DNA of 7,896 nt from Cytophagales bacterium (GTDB taxonomy: Bacteria > Bacteroidota > Bacteroidia > Cytophagales > Cyclobacteriaceae). The translations under genes and the position numbers were made by a program. The notes beneath the pieces were generated by a model, which saw only the letters and a list, made by a program, of their open reading frames with translations, did not search any database and had not been told where the DNA came from. This document shows, one piece after another, positions 1-4,706 of this stretch. How positions within the stretch are numbered: the stretch's first letter is position 1; each line of letters begins with the position of its first letter. Where the stretch lies: NCBI GenBank assembly GCA_029262955.1, contig JAJCYL010000611.1, positions 1 through 7,896 of the forward strand, in the 5' to 3' direction.

Positions 1-785
1 CCTGGGAAAACCGTTCCCTGCTGAAAGACAAAGACACTACCATTGCTATCAAAACTATCATCGATGATTTGGATAAAGGTCGAAAGAGAGTTGCTGAAAA
101 AGATGGCGATCAATGGATAGTTCATGAGTGGATTAAGAAAGCTGTTATCCTCTACTTCCCTATCATGAAAATGCAAAGCATAGAAGTTGGACCCTTTGAA
201 TTTCATGACAAAATGAAACTTAAAACCGGATACCAAAAACTGGGCATCAGAGTGGTCCCACATGCGATCGCAAGGTACGGTGCATATATAAGTCCCGGAG
301 TAGTAATGATGCCATCCTACATCAACATTGGAGCCTATGTAGATGAAGGCTCAATGGTTGATACGTGGGCAACGGTGGGAAGCTGTGCCCAGGTTGGAAA
401 GAACGTTCACCTTAGTGGTGGAGTTGGGTTGGGCGGCGTGCTTGAACCGATACAAGCAGCCCCGGTAATTATCGAAGACAATGCTTTCATTGGCTCAAGG
501 TGTATCGTAGTAGAGGGAGTTAGAATTGGAAAGGAAGCGGTGCTGGGCGCTAATGTCACGTTGACATCAAGCACTAAAATTATTGACATCACCAATGAAG
601 AGCCGATTGAAATAACTGGCTACGTTCCGGATCGATCTGTGGTGATTCCCGGCTCATACCAAAAGAAGTTTCCTGCTGGCATCTACAATGTGCCTTGCGC
701 TTTAATTATAGGAAAACGCAAAGAAAGCACCAACAAGAAAACTTCACTGAATGATGCTTTACGGGAAAACGATGTAGCCGTTTAA
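1..785 (+). CDS. dapD: 2,3,4,5-tetrahydropyridine-2,6-dicarboxylate N-succinyltransferase, 5' end cut by window edge
   Basis: DapD transfers a succinyl group from succinyl-CoA to tetrahydrodipicolinate, the committing step of the succinylase branch of diaminopimelate/lysine synthesis in the cytoplasm. The frame is open from base 3 and gives 260 visible residues. The stretch before the first in-frame TTG (69) already matches the family (DDLDKGRKRVAEK, then QWIVHEWIKKAVILYF, against the LRVAEK...QWVTHQWLKKAVLLSF region that I recall for E. coli DapD), so the true start lies outside the window and roughly 10-15 residues are missing. The highly conserved core AYVDEGSMVDTWATVGSCAQ, followed by GKNVHLSGGVGLGGVLEP and IIEDNAFIGSR, forms the left-handed beta-helix hexapeptide repeats that bind substrate and CoA at trimer interfaces. 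The C-terminal tail IYNVPCALIIGKRK is also typical. No frame damage is visible. No clear terminator follows, and the next gene starts 333 bases downstream, so it is probably the last gene of its transcript. Confidence 0.96.
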   Translation, partial: WENRSLLKDKDTTIAIKTIIDDLDKGRKRVAEKDGDQWIVHEWIKKAVILYFPIMKMQSIEVGPFEFHDKMKLKTGYQKLGIRVVPHAIARYGAYISPGVVMMPSYINIGAYVDEGSMVDTWATVGSCAQVGKNVHLSGGVGLGGVLEPIQAAPVIIEDNAFIGSRCIVVEGVRIGKEAVLGANVTLTSSTKIIDITNEEPIEITGYVPDRSVVIPGSYQKKFPAGIYNVPCALIIGKRKESTNKKTSLNDALRENDVAV

Positions 786-1118
786 TCGGGATTGCCCAAA
801 TTGAGTTTAGGTAATCTGTATGAATTCGAAAACACAGAAAATTCCTCGGCAAAGGTTGGTTCAGAATTCAAGCGATCTCTCTTACCCACAACAAATGACA
901 GCCAGGGAGGCCGTGAGCTATAGGGTCAAACATGGATAATAATTCGCCCTACTGGCCTGAAATATCATGGTTTATGAGCCAATTCTTGTAATCTTCTCAA
1001 TTAATCGCACAAATTATTTGGCGTTCACTATTTGAATAGGAGAATTACCGAATTTTGTTAATAGCATTTATTCGTTAAAAAATTTAAATATATTACGTAC
1101 TCACTTACCAATACAACT
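786..1118. other. 333-base gap without a recognisable gene
   Basis: Between dapD and the small lipoprotein gene I see no convincing coding region, RNA gene or strong hairpin. The dapD frame stays open for 45 codons past its TAA (to TAG at 921), but the peptide resembles nothing I know. The last 110 bases become very AT-rich (around 1020-1100), as expected upstream of a promoter, but there is no exact TAnnTTTG element there, so the promoter of the lipoprotein gene is not located. Confidence 0.5.
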
Positions 1119-1442
1119 ATGAAAAACCTCATGAAACTTTCCTATTACCTTTCTTTTGTCTTTCTAATTGGTCTTACCGCTTGCGGTGGCGATGATGACG
1201 ACGATGATAATGTTGATTGTGACCAAATTGCTGAAACACTCGAAGTAGAAACACAAAACCTAGTAGATATCTTATTTAGCTCAACAGAGCCTGATTGTAA
1301 TGAGCTGCTTCAAGCTTTTGATGATCTCATTGACATTATTGAAGATTCGCGTTCCTGTCTAACCCAAGAACAGCAGGATGAACTTGATAATAGTATAGAT
1401 CAATACGAAGCCGCCAGGGATTCGTTTGAATGCCCAGGGTAG
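1119..1442 (+). CDS. Small acidic four-cysteine lipoprotein of unknown function
   Basis: I do not recognise the family. The 107-residue product begins with a lipoprotein signal peptide: MKNLMKLS, a hydrophobic run (YYLSFVFLIGL) and the lipobox LTAC, with lipidated Cys22. GG and six aspartates (25-30) follow at once. In Bacteroidota an acidic stretch just behind the lipid cysteine is characteristic of lipoprotein export signals that send the protein to the outer face of the outer membrane, so surface display is inferred. The mature part is strongly acidic and probably helical, with four further cysteines (34, 60, 80, 105) spaced about 20-26 apart, which could form two disulfides in the periplasm or outside. 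A second in-frame ATG exists at residue 5; the first was chosen because it supplies the basic n-region. The gene stands alone, with its own terminator immediately downstream. An orphan secreted protein is likely; its role cannot be read from sequence. Confidence 0.8.
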   Translation: MKNLMKLSYYLSFVFLIGLTACGGDDDDDDNVDCDQIAETLEVETQNLVDILFSSTEPDCNELLQAFDDLIDIIEDSRSCLTQEQQDELDNSIDQYEAARDSFECPG

Positions 1443-1458
1443 AACATTATTTTAAATG

Positions 1459-1504
1459 AGTTACCTCAAGTTTTCCTGAATTTGGAGTCTTGAGGTAACT
1501 TTTA
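1459..1504 (+). terminator. Rho-independent terminator of the small lipoprotein gene
   Basis: A perfect 12-base inverted repeat (AGTTACCTCAAG at 1459-1470, CTTGAGGTAACT at 1489-1500) encloses an 18-base loop. Short complementary TCC/GGA triplets (1474-1476, 1484-1486) inside the loop could extend the fold. The right arm ends in a T-run (1500-1503), as an intrinsic terminator requires. It starts 17 bases after the lipoprotein stop codon, so it separates that gene from the TPR gene downstream. Confidence 0.85.
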
Positions 1505-1578
1505 TCATCAGATTCAGTTTGTATCTCAACCATTATATTAAAATCCTTGCTGACTGTTTTTATTACTAACCATTCCAA

Positions 1579-1586
1579 TACCTTTG
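1579..1586 (+). promoter_or_regulatory. Bacteroidota -7 promoter element for the TPR lipoprotein gene
   Basis: TACCTTTG is an exact match to the TAnnTTTG element used by the Bacteroidota primary sigma factor. It lies 26 bases before the ATG at 1613, giving a short 5' leader. The -33 TTG is not clear: only CTGTTTT near 1554-1560 sits at about the right distance. The clean element just after a terminator makes an independent transcript likely. Confidence 0.55.
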
Positions 1587-1588
1587 CA

Positions 1589-1602
1589 GCCTAATTTTAG
1601 GC
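1589..1602 (+). promoter_or_regulatory. Perfect dyad at the expected transcription start of the TPR gene
   Basis: GCCTAA, TT, TTAGGC is a perfect 6-base inverted repeat with a 2-base centre. It sits two bases after the -7 element and covers the expected start of transcription. It could be an operator, or a small hairpin at the 5' end of the mRNA; a 2-base loop is tight for RNA, so an operator is slightly favoured. No regulator is suggested by the sequence. Confidence 0.3.
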
Positions 1603-1612
1603 AAGGGTAAGA

Positions 1613-2209
1613 ATGACCAGGTTAATAATTATTGCAACAGTTTTGCTTTCTTTTGTTGGAGGATGTAAGAATGAAGATGCCATTTTAGGTGATCAATTGT
1701 TTGAAAAAGGTAAGTTTGAAGAAGCCATCAACGCTTATGACCACTACCTTGAACTTCAACCCACTCATGTGAAATCAATCTACAACCGAGGCAGGGCCTA
1801 CGAAGAATTAGGGCTGTACAAACAAGCTTTGGATGATTTTGAGCAGGTTCTGGAGATTGACAAGAAGAACGTGAGTGCCCTTCTAAGTATCGGAAATCAT
1901 CATTATCGCCAGGAAAGATATGACATCGCAGCCTACAATTTTGAAAAGGCTATTGCGCTTAATGACACTCAAACGGAAGGAAGATATCTGTGGGGGAAGG
2001 CACTGCACCAATTAGGCAAATTCCGACAAGCACTGGAGCAGTATAATTTTGCCATTAGTCTCAACAAGGATTATGGCGATGCTTATTTTCATAGAGGCAT
2101 GCTTTATGTGACGATGAAAAATCGCCGGAAAGCCTGCACCGATTTAAGGACCGCACAGACTTTAGAAGTTGACGATGCAAATGAAGCCCTGGCTAAGTAT
2201 TGTCGCTAA
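1613..2209 (+). CDS. Tetratricopeptide-repeat lipoprotein
   Basis: The 198-residue protein starts with a short lipoprotein signal (MTRLIIIATVLLSFVGGC; lipid Cys18) and is otherwise almost entirely TPR. About five 34-residue units can be read, beginning near residues 21, 55, 89, 123 and 157. Each shows the usual pattern: G/A-x-x-L/Y at helix A, then Y/F-x-x-A-x-x-x-F/Y-x-x-A-I/L-x-L at helix B, as in KFEEAINAYDHYLELQP and KFRQALEQYNFAISLN. The last unit keeps a cysteine (KACTDLRTAQ) and the protein ends YCR. Such proteins are membrane-anchored scaffolds for protein-protein contacts; no partner is indicated, and the downstream gene runs the opposite way. Lys19 follows the lipid cysteine and there is no dense acidic run, so it lacks the surface-export signature of the preceding lipoprotein and probably faces the periplasm. 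The ATG at 1613 fits both the signal peptide and the promoter. Confidence 0.88.
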   Translation: MTRLIIIATVLLSFVGGCKNEDAILGDQLFEKGKFEEAINAYDHYLELQPTHVKSIYNRGRAYEELGLYKQALDDFEQVLEIDKKNVSALLSIGNHHYRQERYDIAAYNFEKAIALNDTQTEGRYLWGKALHQLGKFRQALEQYNFAISLNKDYGDAYFHRGMLYVTMKNRRKACTDLRTAQTLEVDDANEALAKYCR

Positions 2210-2249
2210 TCAGCCTTCTAAAACTATTGATAAACCGCTATCACTTATT

Positions 2250-3413
2250 CTAATCACTCAGATCTGAAGACCTCGTAGAACCTGAGTATAGCTCATACTT
2301 CAATAATCTACAATCCAGTTTAGCATTCATGAACTCAAAGCGTCTACTTGCTTTTAAACCTACTTTTTTGGCCAGGTTCAAGTTTCCTGTGAATATGTAG
2401 CCTGTTTTACCGGCACATTTCTGCTTAAAATAATCTCCAATTTCTCCATAAACCTCTTCGAGAGAATCCTCCTCTCCCATTCGCTGTCCGTACTCAGGGT
2501 TTAGGATGACAATCCCCTCTCCCAGGGGTATAATAGTTCGCTCAAAAGAACATTTATGAAATTCTATTAAATGGTCGACTCCAGCAGCTCGTGCATTGTT
2601 ACGGGCCGCATCTAAAGCTCTCCCTGAGATATCAGTGGCTATGATCTTAACGGTAGGCTTACCTGGGATCTTCGGACTGTATTCATTCTTCAACAATGCC
2701 CACTCCTTATAATCATAGGGATTAATATGCATGAAACTAAAATTCTTCCTCCAGATTTCGGGATAGATATCGTAATGCATCAATGCGGCCTCAATGGCCA
2801 ATGTTCCACTGCCACACATGGGATTTATGAAAGCTCCTTTTCCGTCCCACTGAGTTGCTCTGATAATTGAGGCAGCCAATGACTCATGAAGAGGTGCTTT
2901 GTGAGGATACTTGCGATAACCATGCTTTGAAATGGTCTCTCCGGAAGTATCGAAGTAGAGGCTACATTTATTTTCAATCCAATGCAGGAAAATAACGGTT
3001 GCGTCGAGCTCAGGGCCAGAATCTGGTCGTTGACCGGTTTCGGATTGCATTCGATCAACGATTGCATCTTTGACCCTTAGATTGGCAAATCTATTGTCTC
3101 TGATGTAATCATTATTCACAAATGAACTGATTGATATATAGCCTTTTGGGTCGATCCAACTCTCCCATGTTAATTTTTTAACTTGTTTATACAATCTATC
3201 CGGGTGAACCGCCGTGAACGATTCGATGAGAAATAACACACGATTAGCACATCGCAATCTCAAGTTCAACTGCATACAGTCAACCATTGTGCCCTCAGTC
3301 TTTACACTCTGATGCCCTATTTCTATAACCGGGAAATTCAGGGATTCCAGCTCCTCGGCAACAGCCCATCCGAGTTTTGGCAGACAGGTAATTACAATTT
3401 CTGATGAATTCAA
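2250..3413 (-). CDS. THUMP-domain class I SAM-dependent rRNA methyltransferase (RlmL N-terminal type)
   Basis: This 387-residue protein matches the one-domain relatives of RlmL, which methylate guanine N2 in 23S rRNA. Order of parts: an N-terminal ferredoxin-like segment (ITCLPKLGWAVAEELESLNF, the region aligning with KTLxGLExxLAxEL), a THUMP RNA-binding domain (about 45-155), the linker HGYRKYPHKAPLHESLAA (164-181), then the Rossmann methyltransferase. SAM motif I is NPMCGSGT (197-204), an acidic residue at Asp261 ends beta-2 (IATDIS), and the catalytic motif is NPEYGQR (305-311). Most relatives have NPPYGER, so the second proline and the glutamate are changed. I recall NPEYGER as common in this phylum, so the enzyme is probably active. 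The start must be TTG at 3413: an in-frame TGA lies three codons upstream and the next ATG is residue 43, inside the conserved N-terminus. The 3' end faces the TPR gene with a 40-base gap. The exact target base is inferred only. Confidence 0.9.
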   Translation of the reverse strand: MNSSEIVITCLPKLGWAVAEELESLNFPVIEIGHQSVKTEGTMVDCMQLNLRLRCANRVLFLIESFTAVHPDRLYKQVKKLTWESWIDPKGYISISSFVNNDYIRDNRFANLRVKDAIVDRMQSETGQRPDSGPELDATVIFLHWIENKCSLYFDTSGETISKHGYRKYPHKAPLHESLAASIIRATQWDGKGAFINPMCGSGTLAIEAALMHYDIYPEIWRKNFSFMHINPYDYKEWALLKNEYSPKIPGKPTVKIIATDISGRALDAARNNARAAGVDHLIEFHKCSFERTIIPLGEGIVILNPEYGQRMGEEDSLEEVYGEIGDYFKQKCAGKTGYIFTGNLNLAKKVGLKASRRFEFMNAKLDCRLLKYELYSGSTRSSDLSD

Positions 3414-3437
3414 TTGGAATCAGTAATGAATGGAGTC

Positions 3438-3445
3438 CAAAGTTA
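3438..3445 (-). promoter_or_regulatory. -7 promoter element for the THUMP methyltransferase gene
   Basis: Read on the minus strand, the sequence is TAACTTTG, an exact TAnnTTTG. It is 24 bases ahead of the TTG start. A TTTG at 3463-3460 lies upstream, but with only 14 bases between, which is shorter than usual for a -33 box. The ATGT/ACAT array begins immediately upstream (3467), so a regulator bound there could also touch this promoter. Confidence 0.4.
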
Positions 3446-3466
3446 GGCGATAGTACCAACAAAATG

Positions 3467-3520
3467 ACATTATAATGTTTACATAAATGAGGATAATAAT
3501 ATAATGTTTACATTTATGTA
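3467..3520 (+). promoter_or_regulatory. Array of ATGT/ACAT dyads, probable PadR operator
   Basis: A perfect 12-base palindrome, ACATTATAATGT (3467-3478), is followed by ATGT-TT-ACAT at 3475-3484 and again at 3504-3513, the latter running into TACAT-TT-ATGTA (3509-3520). The unit TATAATGTTTACAT occurs twice exactly (3471-3484, 3500-3513), 29 bases start to start, close to three helical turns. ATGT...ACAT dyads are the half-sites known for PadR-type winged-helix repressors, and the array ends 16 bases before the padR start codon, so autoregulation is likely. It also lies just upstream of the divergent methyltransferase promoter. Confidence 0.6.
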
Positions 3521-3536
3521 GATAATAGTAGAATTT

Positions 3537-3869
3537 ATGAAGGGAACTTATCTGGGTGAATTTGAGGAATTGATTCTCTTAACTGTTGCCTCGCTATCAA
3601 ATGAAGCCTACGCCGTATCAGTTAAGCATATGGTTGAGCAAAATGCTGCACGAAAGGTTAACATCAGCGCAGTCCATTCCGCCCTTTATCGACTAGAAAA
3701 CAAAGGCTTTTTAAGTTCATCCTTTGGGGGAGCCACCCAAAAACGAGGTGGGAAAGAGAAAAGATACTTTCAAGTTACCAATGCGGGCTTCAGCGCCTTG
3801 CAAGAATCTAAAAATTTGAAGGAGCAGTTGTGGAGGGTAATTCCGCAATTGTCATTTTCTAAGGAGTAA
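3537..3869 (+). CDS. PadR-family winged-helix transcriptional regulator
   Basis: The 110-residue protein is a complete short PadR regulator. The opening LGEFEELILLTVASL is the first helix typical of the Bacteroidota members. The recognition region NISAVHSALYRLENKGFLSSSF (42-63) corresponds to the helix-turn-helix with the family Y-x-x-L-x-x-L-E-x-x-G pattern, and TQKRGGKEKRYFQVTNAG (67-84) is the beta-hairpin wing with the R/K-x-Y/F-x-x-T-x-x-G hallmark. A short C-terminal helix for dimerisation follows. In this phylum such genes usually sit directly before, often overlapping, a large FtsX/MacB-type ABC permease gene that they control. Here that partner is reduced to a scrap, so padR is an orphan, yet its frame is intact. 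The ATG at 3537 follows the ATGT/ACAT array by 16 bases, which suggests self-repression. Its ligand is unknown. Confidence 0.92.
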   Translation: MKGTYLGEFEELILLTVASLSNEAYAVSVKHMVEQNAARKVNISAVHSALYRLENKGFLSSSFGGATQKRGGKEKRYFQVTNAGFSALQESKNLKEQLWRVIPQLSFSKE

Positions 3870-3924
3870 GTTGATAATGGAAGCACACACTTTCTAATAC
3901 CCACCGCCATTGGTGTTCTGTTAA

Positions 3925-4057
3925 TATCAAAACCACGTGAATTCACTCTTTCTTTATTCCGGAATTATGGTAGTTTCAATTGCAGCGCTTAACTGTGGCC
4001 TACAAAACTGTAGTTAGTGCCAAGGCTAATCCTGCTGATGCACTTAGATATGAATAA
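3925..4057 (+). pseudogene. C-terminal remnant of an FtsX/MacB-type ABC transporter permease
   Basis: Reading 3989-4057 in frame gives LTVAYKTVVSAKANPADALRYE followed by TAA. This is the signature C-terminus of Bacteroidota FtsX-type permeases (last transmembrane helix, then K-A-x-x-A-N-P-x-x-S/A-L-R-x-E-stop). In the frame one base away, 3925-3990 reads YQNHVNSLFLYSGIMVVSIAAL, the hydrophobic helix expected immediately before it. The two frames join if one extra base is removed around 3988-3992. Everything else of the roughly 800-residue protein is absent. An ATG at 3877, eight bases after the padR stop, heads MEAHTF-stop-YPPPLVFC, which might be a scrap of the permease N-terminus (usually rich in PP near the start), but that part is weak. 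The position directly behind padR is where the intact permease normally lies, so decay by a large internal deletion plus frameshift is inferred. Confidence 0.72.
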
Positions 4058-4058
4058 A

Positions 4059-4090
4059 TTTCACCGCAAAGCCACAAAGACGCAAAGGAG
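4059..4090 (+). repeat. Cassette repeat copy R1, forward, upstream of the GxxExxY gene
   Basis: The copy begins TTTCACCGCA, followed by AAGCCACAAAGACGCAAAGG. It starts one base after the stop codon of the permease remnant. Its first 29 bases match the reverse complement of copy R3 at 22 positions, including the first 10 without a break. The purine-rich phase (CACAAAGACGCAAAGG) resembles a decayed run of short CGCAAAG units. Confidence 0.75.
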
Positions 4091-4189
4091 AGGAAAATCG
4101 AAAAGAGTGGTTTGATAATTATTCAGGCTTTTTCTCTTACCAAAACGGTATTAACTAATTTACATGATAGCGCCTAGCTAAGAATTGAA

Positions 4190-4576
4190 ATGACAAAAGA
4201 AAAATATAATACTTTATCAAAGGAAATACTGGATGCCTCAATCACTGTACATAAAGAAATGGGACCGGGGCTTTTAGAATCCGTCTACGAACTGTGCTTA
4301 ATGAGGGAATTAATCTCAAGAGATATCTTGGTTAAACGACAAATTACCATTCCATTATACTACAAAGGGGTAGAGTTAGAAAAGGAGTTTAAAATAGACC
4401 TCCTAACCGAAAACGAAATTATTCTGGAAATAAAGGCGTTTGAAATACTCCTACCTGTTCATAGTGCTCAAATTATCTCCTACCTAAAGTTGGCAGACAA
4501 AAGGTTGGGCTTCTTAATCAACTTCAATGTATCACTGCTCAAACAAGGTTTTAAACGATTTGTCAATGACTTCTAA
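4190..4576 (+). CDS. GxxExxY family protein, PD-(D/E)XK nuclease-like
   Basis: The 128-residue product has the family signature GLLESVY (27-33, G-x-x-E-x-x-Y) after a helix with the usual ITVHKEMGPG. A PD-(D/E)XK-like core follows: Asp70 in FKIDLL, then Glu80-Ile-Lys82 in ILEIKA, then PVHSAQIISYLK (89-100), where Gln94 corresponds to the conserved Q after the core, and finally LGFLINFNV, the typical C-terminal strand. All candidate catalytic positions (E30, D70, E80, K82) are kept and length is normal, so the protein looks intact. The biochemical activity of the family is not established to my knowledge; nuclease action is inferred from the fold. The gene is the only one between four copies of a repeat, two forward and two inverted, and sits between convergent gene ends, which suggests a cassette that moves or spreads. 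No promoter element was found in the 100 bases upstream. Confidence 0.9.
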   Translation: MTKEKYNTLSKEILDASITVHKEMGPGLLESVYELCLMRELISRDILVKRQITIPLYYKGVELEKEFKIDLLTENEIILEIKAFEILLPVHSAQIISYLKLADKRLGFLINFNVSLLKQGFKRFVNDF

Positions 4577-4582
4577 ATCTTA

Positions 4583-4607
4583 ACCGCTGAGGTGCCAAAG
4601 CGCACAG
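4583..4607 (+). repeat. Cassette repeat copy R2, forward, downstream of the GxxExxY gene
   Basis: ACCGCTGAGGTGCCAAAGCG followed by CACAG begins seven bases after the GxxExxY stop codon. It matches the reverse complement of copy R4 at 20 of 25 positions, with the first nine bases (ACCGCTGAG) identical; four of the five differences are transitions, which suggests an older copy of the same repeat. In RNA, R2 could pair with R4 to form a long stem. Confidence 0.65.
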
Positions 4608-4622
4608 TCAATTATTATTTTT

Positions 4623-4660
4623 CTTAGCGTCTCCCCGCCTCTGCGGTGAAACCTACTTAG
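4623..4660 (-). repeat. Cassette repeat copy R3, inverted
   Basis: The plus strand reads CTTAGCGTCTCCCCGCCTCT, then GCGGTGAAACCTACTTAG. The reverse complement begins TTTCACCGCAGAGGCG, matching R1. The last part, GCGGTGAA-ACCTACTTA, recurs at the true 3' end of the aminopeptidase gene next to R4, so the duplicated unit is longer than the repeat itself. Confidence 0.75.
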
Positions 4661-4675
4661 GAGGTTCGAAAAATA

Positions 4676-4705
4676 CTTTGCGCCTTAGCGTCTCAGCGGT
4701 GAAGA
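4676..4705 (-). repeat. Cassette repeat copy R4, inverted, abutting the aminopeptidase stop codon
   Basis: The plus strand reads CTTTGCGCCTTAGCGTCTCA then GCGGTGAAGA. Its reverse complement contains TTCACCGCTGAGACGC and ends GGCGCAAAG, like R1. It ends one base before the stop codon (TAG, 4709-4707 on the minus strand) of the aminopeptidase gene and forms the right boundary of the cassette. Confidence 0.75.
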
Positions 4706-4706
4706 C

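Noticed and set aside
69..785. Taking TTG 69 as the start of dapD.
   Set aside because: Conserved DapD sequence continues upstream of it in the same frame to the window edge, so the gene is partial rather than TTG-started.
786..923. The dapD frame stays open for 45 codons after its TAA stop, ending at TAG 921.
   Set aside because: DapD already has its normal C-terminus and length, the extension peptide shows no recognisable motif, and an open run of this size arises by chance.
2228..2243. TGATA-AACCGC-TATCA hairpin in the gap between the convergent TPR and methyltransferase genes, as a shared terminator.
   Set aside because: Only five AT-rich base pairs and no proper T-tract on either side; too weak to call.
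3471..3505. Two TATAAT hexamers that look like sigma-70 -10 boxes.
   Set aside because: No TTGACA at a suitable distance, the phylum uses TAnnTTTG, and both hexamers are part of the repeated ATGT/ACAT dyad unit.
4059..4705. Four related repeats could suggest a CRISPR array.
   Set aside because: Copies are in both orientations, degenerate, irregularly spaced and enclose a gene; there are no uniform spacers and no cas gene.
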